From: an uncultured Sphingobacteriaceae bacterium
GTDB lineage: Bacteria > Bacteroidota > Bacteroidia > Sphingobacteriales > Sphingobacteriaceae
NCBI GenBank assembly: GCA_946480915.1
Contig: CAMLLO010000057.1
Coordinates: 1-21,715 of the forward strand
Direction: 5' to 3'
DNA: 21,715 bases
Positions 15,224 through 21,715 of the stretch are shown here, one piece after another; the stretch's first letter is position 1, and each line of letters opens with the position of its first letter. A program made the translations under genes and the position numbers. The notes under the pieces were generated by a model that did no database searches, was not told where the DNA came from, and worked only from the letters and a program-made list of their open reading frames with translations.

Positions 15224-17185
15224 TTAGCGCGCCAAATATCTGGCGTTTATTGTTTTTCCTGCCCAATCATCCGTTCTAAATGGAGAAACCGGGAAACCGT
15301 CTTTATTATAGAGATTACCCTCCGCAAAATCCGCCCAGTTGTATCTTACGGCCACAGGCTTTGAGACCTCATCACTGTAAACAATAACCTCATTGCCTTC
15401 AATTATGGCTTTGGCTGCCTTGAACTTCTTATCTTCTCCTGCTATATCAAAACCAGATAAATTTCCGGAGCCATCCTTTGTAAACAAGCCGCCGCCGATA
15501 TCAGAAAAGGAGATCCGGATTCTATTTCCTTCTATCTTCATCGATTTCAATGCGGGACCAACAGCCACCATGTTTTTGCCGTATGTATTACGCAAAGCTG
15601 TAGCAGCTATTCGTCGTCCAACATCTTGTTTATTGCGAGGATGGATATCCGTCGCTTCACCTATATCGGTCGTTACCGCCATGCCTGTGTTAGGTAAGGC
15701 GAGAGCCATAGCTTGAGCTTCTCTTAACTCGGCCCAATCACTACCCTGTTCACTATTTCCATTACCTGCATTGAAGCTGGCAAGCTGGACAAAGTAAAAT
15801 GGAAAGTTTGTATTTCCCCATTTATTTCTCCAGTCATTAATCATCAAGGGAAAGGATTTCCGGTACTCGTAAGCCCGCGACGCATTGTTTTCTCCCTGAT
15901 ACCATATCACACCTTTCATAGCAAAAGGGATTAGAGGATTAATCATGGCATTATATAAGATAGTTGGGAAGCTATTAGGGCTAATGCTAGCAGCTGCATC
16001 TTTCAAACTCTCAATACCAAATGACCATTCTCCTGACAGTGGAATGGTTTTATCGCCGACCCGCAGAGCTACATCGGCAGCGTCTCCATAAATGCCTCCG
16101 CCTCCACCGAAATCCTCTACACGAACAGCTAATACATTTTTACCTGCTTTAAGTAAGCCTTCTTTAACCTCATAAGTCCGTTTAATGTTATAAGCGGATG
16201 TCTCCCCTATTTTAGCGCCGTTTAGAAAAGTTTGATCATTATCGTCAATCATTCCCAAAGAAAGTGAAGCCGGTTTCCCTGCATCTTCCGAAGATATCTC
16301 AATAATTCGGCGCAGCCATACGGTTCCATCAACATCTTTTAATGCTTCCTGCTCCCATAGCTGAGGCACCTTCATTTTTGGCCAGGAAGTATCGTCAAAT
16401 GAAGCTGTCGGCCAGCTTGCAAGAACCTCTTTAGAAGGCAGATTTCCTTGGAGACGCTTTACTAAATCTCGGTATTCTTCCTCTTTAGCCTTCGTAAGGG
16501 CATCAAGATCAATCGCAGGTAGGCGCGAAATCATTTGTTTAAAATCCCTGCTATTTTCGAAGGCACTTTTGCTAATCCAGGTTTCGATATCAGTACCACC
16601 CCAGCTAGTGTTGATTAATCCTATCGGAACATTCAGTTCTTTATACAAGTCTCTGGCGAAAAAATACCCAACAGCAGTAAAATCACCAACATTTTGAGGT
16701 GATGCTGACTTCCAGAGACCTTCAAACTTCAAATCTTCCAGAGGTTGGTCGGCCATATCGATCTTAACTTTAAAATGTCGTATTTGAGGATAGTTCGCTG
16801 CTTCGATTTCATCTTTTGCATTTTTGGAATTCGATACGGTCCATTCCATGTTTGACTGCCCCGCACAAACCCAAACATCACCCACCAGTACATCATTAAA
16901 GCGCAGTGAATTTTTCCCCTTGAAACTTAGGATATAGGGACCTCCTGCTTTTTCTGCGTCAAAGTTTACTTTCCATTTACCATCCTTTCCTGCCTTAACT
17001 CTTCGTATTTGATTGTGGAATTGGACAATTACGTCTTCACCTGCATCCGCCCACCCCCAAACCGGTATGGCAGTATTGCGCTGGAGCACCATACCACTGC
17101 CGAAAATCCGGGCAGGCCGGACATTTGCCTGAACAAGGGAGGAAAGAAGGCCTAAGGAAAGGATAAATAAAATTTTAGTTTTCAT
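15224..17185 (-). CDS. Sialate O-acetylesterase-like SGNH glycan esterase
   Basis: A 653-residue secreted esterase of the SASA/DUF303 family. Seen: signal peptide (1-20, VQA|N); N-terminal beta domain with GSGMVLQRNTAIPVWGWA (29-46); catalytic Ser111 in CAGQSNMEW; GTDIETW (197-203); an inserted GH2-like jelly-roll (about 252-395, with WLRRIIEI and DNDQTFLNGAKIG); GVIWYQGENN (425-434); and the catalytic Asp/His in ATDIHPRNK (Asp513, His515). All catalytic motifs are intact. Although named for sialic acid, members in plant-glycan loci are thought to deacetylate plant polysaccharides such as pectin or hemicellulose, which fits here better than sialic acid. It lies upstream of the alpha/beta hydrolase on the same strand, but 425 bp and a separate predicted promoter lie between. 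No HTCS operator was found before it. Confidence 0.9.
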   Translation of the reverse strand: MKTKILFILSLGLLSSLVQANVRPARIFGSGMVLQRNTAIPVWGWADAGEDVIVQFHNQIRRVKAGKDGKWKVNFDAEKAGGPYILSFKGKNSLRFNDVLVGDVWVCAGQSNMEWTVSNSKNAKDEIEAANYPQIRHFKVKIDMADQPLEDLKFEGLWKSASPQNVGDFTAVGYFFARDLYKELNVPIGLINTSWGGTDIETWISKSAFENSRDFKQMISRLPAIDLDALTKAKEEEYRDLVKRLQGNLPSKEVLASWPTASFDDTSWPKMKVPQLWEQEALKDVDGTVWLRRIIEISSEDAGKPASLSLGMIDDNDQTFLNGAKIGETSAYNIKRTYEVKEGLLKAGKNVLAVRVEDFGGGGGIYGDAADVALRVGDKTIPLSGEWSFGIESLKDAAASISPNSFPTILYNAMINPLIPFAMKGVIWYQGENNASRAYEYRKSFPLMINDWRNKWGNTNFPFYFVQLASFNAGNGNSEQGSDWAELREAQAMALALPNTGMAVTTDIGEATDIHPRNKQDVGRRIAATALRNTYGKNMVAVGPALKSMKIEGNRIRISFSDIGGGLFTKDGSGNLSGFDIAGEDKKFKAAKAIIEGNEVIVYSDEVSKPVAVRYNWADFAEGNLYNKDGFPVSPFRTDDWAGKTINARYLAR

Positions 17186-17354
17186 TGCTTAATAGGTTTA
17201 AATAATTCGAAGCTTGGTTCAAACAAAAAAGTTGATTTTTCAACTCTTTTCGTCCGGTTACTCTCAACGACACAAATTTCCAAACACAGCACTTTTAACT
17301 TTCCAAGATAGTTATTTATACTTTAGAATTAAACAGACCCATTATTCAAATACC

Positions 17355-17510
17355 ATGATTTTAAACCCGACCCCGGCAGAAATCACTGATTATTTCAAAC
17401 GGTTAGTCCATAATCACAAAGAGAATATAAAGCGGCGACGATACCTTAACTTGGATACCTGGCACGTAGTATTCTGCAAAGGAGAAGCCGTTGAAGAGGT
17501 AATAAGTTAG
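17355..17510 (+). CDS. Possible small protein, 51 residues, unknown
   Basis: An ATG-started frame giving a basic peptide (MILNPTPAEITDYFKRLV at the start, KENIKRRRYLNLDTWHVVF in the middle). It has no clear ribosome-binding site and no recognised family. TACTTTAG upstream is a weak -7 match. It may be a remnant or chance; listed because the composition is protein-like and the stretch is otherwise empty. Confidence 0.2.
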   Translation: MILNPTPAEITDYFKRLVHNHKENIKRRRYLNLDTWHVVFCKGEAVEEVIS

Positions 17511-17653
17511 CATCACTTAGATCAATGATGGCTATGCCTAAGGCAATTGCTATCCCCCGCTGGTGAGAAGCAGTGGTAAAGCATTCTTCCATTGCCTTAA
17601 ACGATTTTGGGGATGTCCAAGCTCCTACCTGGCAGGGGACCTGATCGAGACAG

Positions 17654-17693
17654 GTTCGGACTAAGTCCACTACTTAGTGGACTTGGTCCGAAC
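17654..17693. repeat. Long inverted repeat, 19-bp arms with 2-nt loop
   Basis: gttcggactaagtccacta (17654-17672) and tagtggacttggtccgaac (17675-17693) pair over all 19 positions with a single T/G wobble. Neither strand shows a T-run directly after it, so it is not a standard intrinsic terminator. A smaller repeat acctg/caggt sits just left of it. It could be a mobile-element end, a protein-binding palindrome or a structured RNA. Confidence 0.75.
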
Positions 17694-17822
17694 GTGGTAC
17701 CTATTTGGTAGCGCTCATTCCCCTAGGAGACACTGCTTTTTTGGGTACCTTATCTTATTCAAATCTTGCTCACATTGAACGCTGTTTAATATATTGCAAA
17801 CTTAAATTACATTTTAAACTGC

Positions 17823-18242
17823 ATGAAATCAGAACCTCAAAAAATCAATCTTAGGTGGTCAGATCTTGATCCGAATTTTCACTTAAAACACAGTAGTTAT
17901 TATGATTTAGCATCACAATACCGCCTGGAAATATTAAACAACTACGGAATCACACTTGACGTTATGGAACAAGGTAGATTTGCTCCTATCTTAATGCGGG
18001 AGGAGTGTATTTTCTTTAGAGAAATCAGGTATACGGACATTGTATACATTAATTTCATCATTAATGAGGTGAATGAAGATGGTTCAAAATGGCAGATTAT
18101 TCATGAGTTTAAGGATGATAAAGGGAAGACTAAAGCAAAGTTAACAGTTGACATTGCCTGGTTTGATATAGAAAGAAGAAAATTTGCCAAGCCTTTACCG
18201 GATATTGTCACAAAAGCTTATTTAGCAATGACTGAAGAGTAA
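17823..18242 (+). CDS. Hotdog-fold acyl-CoA thioesterase (4HBT/YbgC-like)
   Basis: A 139-residue cytoplasmic protein of normal length for the 4-hydroxybenzoyl-CoA thioesterase-like group. Seen: the N-terminal active-site stretch LRWSDLDPNFHLKHSSYYD (10-28), where Asp16 takes the place of the catalytic Asp and the long hotdog helix follows (SYYDLASQYRLEIL, 25-38), then four beta-strands (FFREIRYTDIVYINFII, KWQIIHEFKDD, KAKLTVDIAWFD). The usual GHVNN is replaced by FHLKH, so the substrate may differ from classical members. Family role: hydrolysis of acyl-CoA thioesters. It stands alone between spacers and shows no link to the galactan locus. Confidence 0.85.
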   Translation: MKSEPQKINLRWSDLDPNFHLKHSSYYDLASQYRLEILNNYGITLDVMEQGRFAPILMREECIFFREIRYTDIVYINFIINEVNEDGSKWQIIHEFKDDKGKTKAKLTVDIAWFDIERRKFAKPLPDIVTKAYLAMTEE

Positions 18243-18367
18243 AAATCTTTGAAAGAGTAGTTTGACAGTTGGCCAGTTAGTGTAGATTTATACAGCCTGA
18301 ATGGATACGAAATGACCTTTAATTAATCTTCTACTTAGCCTTCCCAACTTTGATCCTGATCCCTTTT

Positions 18368-18510
18368 TCAGGCCTCACGAACGAAATTAACATCAACAAA
18401 AACCAGCTCTACTTCAATTTGTGCGGTACCATTTCCCGACCATTTCGGAACGCGAAACTTAACGGCACATCCCCCTAAAATATTTTTTCTAAAGTCTTTG
18501 AAGCGCGTGC
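18368..18510 (-). pseudogene. Possible C-terminal gene remnant
   Basis: A minus-strand frame ending at TGA 18368-18370 reads like real protein near its end (AVKFRVPKWSGNGTAQIEV, then ELVFVDVNFVREA), a beta-rich pattern with ordinary codon use. Upstream it runs into the hairpin at 18519-18547, so no intact gene starts here. Not recognised. Confidence 0.25.
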
Positions 18511-18518
18511 AAATAAAT

Positions 18519-18547
18519 AAAAGGGATGATAACACACCATCCCTTTT
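18519..18547 (-). terminator. Terminator after the RND permease gene
   Basis: Inverted repeat aaaagggatg/catccctttt (10 bp, 9-nt loop) about 110 nt after the permease stop. On the minus strand the stem is followed by a T-rich tail (ttttatttattt), the form of an intrinsic terminator. It could also stop plus-strand transcripts from the thioesterase gene. Confidence 0.65.
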
Positions 18548-18657
18548 ACGCCACTTGAATGCAGTGGTCATTGTTAAGCTAGGACGCTTTGCGTTTCATT
18601 CCGTAAAGCGGCTATCAAATGACATGAGTTTTACTGCTCACAGGACGAAAATATTGA

Positions 18658-21600
18658 CTACGCTTTTTCATCGTCATCACTTTCCAGATGTGGCGGAATC
18701 AATTTATACATCACCGGTGTCACGATCCGCGAAAGTATGGTAGAACTGATCAGCCCACCGATCAATACAATAGCCAATGGCGCTATTAGCGGATTGGGGT
18801 TCAGCGCGATAGGAAGTAAACCGCAGATCGCGGTTATTGAAGTAAGCACAACCGGCAGAAAGCGCGTCTCACCGGCCATATTGATCGCCTCATCAATGCT
18901 ATGTCCTTCCATGCGCAACTGGTTGGTGAAATCAACAAGCAACAACGAATTTTTAACCTGTATACCTGATAAGCCGATGAAACCGATAATGGAAACCAGC
19001 GACATGGGGTTGCCGGTGAAAAGCAGAAATACCACCCCGCCAAGTATTCCTAAGGGTATGATGGATAACACGATAACGATCCCTTTGAATGTTTTGAATT
19101 GCAACAGCAGAACACCCACAAAAAGAAAACCGCTCAGTAAGATCACAGACAAGAAATTGCCGCCCAGAGCATCCCCTTCCGATTCTGCCTCCCCGGATAG
19201 CTTGTAATAATACCCCGGAGGCATCTTCAATTGATTTAGCTGGGGAACGATATCCTTCAGGATGTCATTCGCCAGTACGTTTTCTTTGGTTAGGGAGGTT
19301 ACCTTCGCAAAGCGTGATTTATTGAAATGATTGATCGCTGTCGGTGACTTTTCAAACGAAATGGTAGCGATCTGATCAATTAGCACCGGCGTACCCTGTA
19401 CATTGTTTACATAGAGGTTTTTTAAAGCATCCAGGTTGGAAAACTTCTCTCTGGGCAGGGTGATGACAACGTTCCTGGAATCACCCCTATCGTCAATGTA
19501 ATCACCTACGTTTAGCCCAGCTACCGCCATCCGGATCACCTTGTCTACATCGCTGGTAAGCACACCTAAAGTACGGGCCTTCTCTTTATCAATTTTGATT
19601 TTAACATCCGATTTGTACGCATTCAGCTCATTGTTGATGTAAAAAGTTCCGGGATGCTTTTTCAAGATCTCTTCCACTTTGAAGGAGAGTTCCCGTAACT
19701 TTTCCTGATCTTCCCCAAAAACCCTCACCACGATATTCGCTTCGATCGGTGTCCCCTGCTCGAAGTCTTTAACTTCTATCCTTGCATAGGGAAAATCTTT
19801 GAATTTCTTTCTGAGCTGTTTGATCAGGTTTGTTTTGGATTCAGGGCTGGCCTCTTCGTCCAACTGTACAAAGACCTGCGCAAAATCGGGCTTCACATCC
19901 TGCTGATGGACATTGTAATAAACCTGCGGATTGCCCTTACCCACATTAGCCGTATAATAGACAATCTCTTTATGCTTCTTTAATTCACTTTCCACCAGCC
20001 TGGTTGCCCGGTCACTCTCGGGAATGTTTGCTTGCAGGGGCATTTTTATATTGATGAGAAACATCGGCTTTTCTGACGTTGGGAAAAGCTTAAACCCCGT
20101 TTGCGTAAATAAGAAGAACGCAAGTGCACTTAAAGCTAGCGATATACCTATAGTGGTTTTTGGCCACTTCAAAGCCAATGGCATTACCCGACTGTAAGAA
20201 GAGGTCAAAAACCCTTGCAGGTATTTTAGAAAAACGTTCCCCTCCCCGTGTGTATGGCTCTTCAATACCCGGCTACCGAGGAAAGGTACAAGCGTCAGGG
20301 CGACAATCATAGAAGCAAGGACACTGGTCATTACGGCAACTGGAAGACTGCGGATAAACTCACCGGCCAGATCAGGCAGGAACGCAAGCGGCAGGAACGC
20401 GATGACCAGGGTAGCCGTACATCCTACAACCGCAATCCCAATCTGCTTTGTTCCTTTCAATATGGCATCTTTACGGGAATGGCCTTCCCTCAGCCATCTT
20501 TCTATATTTTCCACCACGACGATACTGTCATCGACCAGTAGTCCCAATGCAACTACCAGGCCGACAATGCTCAACTGGTTTAAAGAATAACCCAATAAAT
20601 TCATGGCAATGAGCCCAAGTGCAAGAGAAAGCGGAATCGAGATCATCACAATGAGCGATGCCCGGAAACCTAGTGGCAGCAGGGTGATGATTACTAAAAC
20701 TATTGCCAGCCCAAAGTCAAACCCCAGGTGCCCGAGACGTTTGGAAACCATATTAGCCTGATCAAAATTCTTGACCATGCGGATGTTATCAGGAAGCCCT
20801 GCGGAGAATTCTTGCAACACCGGGAGGAACTCCTCCTGTACCTTGGCGATGTTAACGTTATCTTTCATTGCTGCCGTAACGAGTACACAACGATGACCGT
20901 TCAGACGGGTGACATGGTCTACCGTGCCGTCCCTGTAGCTAACATGGGCCACATCCTTCAGGTAAACAATCTTTCCTCTGGCATTATAGATAACGGTATT
21001 GGCCACGTCATCCACATTCTTGAACTTGCCGCTAGTCTTCACATTGAATACCTTGCTATCCAGGTTGATGCTTCCTCCGGGAATATCCGCAGCCTCACTT
21101 TGCAGACTACCTACTACCACATTGAGCGGTATCTTCCATTGGGCCAGTTTGTCCAGCTGCATATCAATCCTGATCTCCTGTTCCGGCATACCGAAATATT
21201 TTACATCTTTCAGGTTAGTGATCTTTTCCAGTTGTGTTTTAAGTATATCCGCCTTATCCCGGAGCAACTTGCCGGAGGCATTGTCTGAAACCAGGGCCAC
21301 CTGCAGTATCTTGACATCAGAGGAGGATATCTTCTCGGTCTTGATCATATAAATATCCTTGGGAAGTTCAGTTCCTTTTAATGCATTTATCGCAGTGGAA
21401 ATCTCCTGATACTTGTTGTCCACATCGACCCCAAATTTAAACTTGGGCTGGATGGCTGCCACGCCGTCCTCTATTGTGGTAAGGATTTTATCGATATTTT
21501 CCAGTCCGTAAATTTTGTTTTCAATGGGTTTTACCACCTGCTCTTCCATGTCTTTGGGACTGGTGCCCGGATAAATTACAGTAATAAGATACTGCGGCGG

Positions 21601-21715
21601 ATGCGTAGTGGGGTCTTCCGAGCGAGGCATGGTAAACAGCGTCAGCAGGCCAACAACTGCCACCAGCAAAAATATAATCAGCGTGAACTGATAATTCTTA
21701 ACGGAGAAATTTGTG
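18658..21715 (-). CDS. RND-family efflux permease, 5' end beyond the window
   Basis: An inner-membrane proton-driven efflux pump of the AcrB/HAE1 superfamily. The frame stays open to the right edge, giving 1018 visible residues. A start at TTG 21669 would cut into the first transmembrane helix, because the preceding in-frame residues NFSVKNYQFTLIIF are the normal RND N-terminus, so only a few residues are missing. Seen: porter-domain start YPGTSPKDMEEQVVKPIE; transmembrane block after GFDFGLAIVLVIITLLPLG; the proton-relay pair in LGLLVDDSIVVVEN (about residues 395-396 of the visible part); a second porter half from about residue 550; and the TM10 Lys in GIQVKNSLLLVDF. C-terminus LIPPHLESDDDEKA. 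Family partners (a membrane-fusion protein and a TolC-like channel) would lie outside the window. Substrate unknown. Confidence 0.95.
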   Translation of the reverse strand, partial: TNFSVKNYQFTLIIFLLVAVVGLLTLFTMPRSEDPTTHPPQYLITVIYPGTSPKDMEEQVVKPIENKIYGLENIDKILTTIEDGVAAIQPKFKFGVDVDNKYQEISTAINALKGTELPKDIYMIKTEKISSSDVKILQVALVSDNASGKLLRDKADILKTQLEKITNLKDVKYFGMPEQEIRIDMQLDKLAQWKIPLNVVVGSLQSEAADIPGGSINLDSKVFNVKTSGKFKNVDDVANTVIYNARGKIVYLKDVAHVSYRDGTVDHVTRLNGHRCVLVTAAMKDNVNIAKVQEEFLPVLQEFSAGLPDNIRMVKNFDQANMVSKRLGHLGFDFGLAIVLVIITLLPLGFRASLIVMISIPLSLALGLIAMNLLGYSLNQLSIVGLVVALGLLVDDSIVVVENIERWLREGHSRKDAILKGTKQIGIAVVGCTATLVIAFLPLAFLPDLAGEFIRSLPVAVMTSVLASMIVALTLVPFLGSRVLKSHTHGEGNVFLKYLQGFLTSSYSRVMPLALKWPKTTIGISLALSALAFFLFTQTGFKLFPTSEKPMFLINIKMPLQANIPESDRATRLVESELKKHKEIVYYTANVGKGNPQVYYNVHQQDVKPDFAQVFVQLDEEASPESKTNLIKQLRKKFKDFPYARIEVKDFEQGTPIEANIVVRVFGEDQEKLRELSFKVEEILKKHPGTFYINNELNAYKSDVKIKIDKEKARTLGVLTSDVDKVIRMAVAGLNVGDYIDDRGDSRNVVITLPREKFSNLDALKNLYVNNVQGTPVLIDQIATISFEKSPTAINHFNKSRFAKVTSLTKENVLANDILKDIVPQLNQLKMPPGYYYKLSGEAESEGDALGGNFLSVILLSGFLFVGVLLLQFKTFKGIVIVLSIIPLGILGGVVFLLFTGNPMSLVSIIGFIGLSGIQVKNSLLLVDFTNQLRMEGHSIDEAINMAGETRFLPVVLTSITAICGLLPIALNPNPLIAPLAIVLIGGLISSTILSRIVTPVMYKLIPPHLESDDDEKA

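Larger units (their letters stand above)
17186..17822. other. Non-coding stretch with inverted repeats
   Basis: A 637-bp stretch between divergent genes. No convincing gene. It holds the upstream region of the SGNH esterase gene (17186-17350), a possible short frame (17355-17510), a 9-bp inverted repeat taaggcaat/attgcctta (17539-17547, 17591-17599), the 19-bp inverted repeat at 17654-17693, and two GGTACC sites about 50 bp apart. No tRNA or known small RNA was recognised. Confidence 0.5.
18243..18657. other. Spacer with possible remnant and terminator
   Basis: A 415-bp stretch between convergent genes. It holds a possible minus-strand gene remnant (18368-18510) and the hairpin at 18519-18547, plus small inverted repeats (ccact/agtgg near 18552; cgcttt/aaagcg near 18590). 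No intact gene was seen. Confidence 0.5.

Noticed and set aside
15076..15279. A 67-codon plus-strand open frame
   Set aside because: It begins inside the predicted operator and runs into the 3' end of the SGNH esterase gene; hydrophobic product from AT-rich sequence, not family-like.
17214..17228. TTGGTTCAAAC as an HTCS operator before the SGNH esterase
   Set aside because: Only one half-site; nothing similar 21 bp to either side and no TTTG -7 at the shared offset.
17446..17670. A 74-codon minus-strand open frame
   Set aside because: It begins inside the 19-bp inverted repeat and overlaps another frame; no recognisable motif.
20728..21288. A 186-codon plus-strand open frame
   Set aside because: Antisense to the RND permease; the permease frame carries the conserved porter and transmembrane motifs.
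21667..21669. TTG as start of the RND permease
   Set aside because: It would remove most of the first transmembrane helix; the in-frame upstream residues match a normal RND N-terminus and the frame is open to the window edge.

Overview
The window looks like chromosome from a Bacteroidota bacterium, most likely Sphingobacteriaceae (Pedobacter- or Mucilaginibacter-like). The evidence is a SusC/SusD pair, a hybrid two-component regulator, lipoprotein signals of the LSSC/LSLGC type, weak Shine-Dalgarno sites, and AT-rich spacers with a TAnnTTTG-type -7 box. Genus is a guess; no rRNA or tRNA gene is visible.

Left and centre (1-17185) is a polysaccharide utilisation locus whose core order is GH2, GH53 endo-galactanase, SusD, SusC (all minus strand), then a divergent HTCS sensor/regulator (plus strand). 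This is the gene content known for pectic beta-1,4-galactan loci of Bacteroides. To the right, on the minus strand, lie a sialate O-acetylesterase-like SGNH esterase, a secreted alpha/beta hydrolase and a GH43-like enzyme of the exo-beta-1,3-galactanase type. The inferred scheme is that GH53 cuts galactan at the surface, SusCD imports oligosaccharides, the HTCS senses them in the periplasm, GH2 and GH43 remove galactose, and the esterases strip acyl groups.

The main new observation is a predicted HTCS operator present three times: before the GH2 gene (717-752), before susC (7533-7568) and before the alpha/beta hydrolase (15073-15108). Each is a tandem direct repeat of a TTTGTTCTATYGATC-like half-site spaced by exactly 21 bp, in the same orientation to its target gene, with a minus-strand TTTG of a -7 box exactly 28 bp from the first half-site. 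This ties the right-hand hydrolase/GH43 pair to the galactan regulon and leaves GH53 and the SGNH esterase without a site of their own.

Right part: 17186-17822 has no convincing gene but holds a near-perfect 19-bp inverted repeat. Next come a hotdog-fold thioesterase (17823-18242, plus), a spacer with a possible gene remnant and a terminator, and an RND efflux permease (minus) that runs off the right edge. These last genes look like ordinary chromosomal genes unrelated to the locus.
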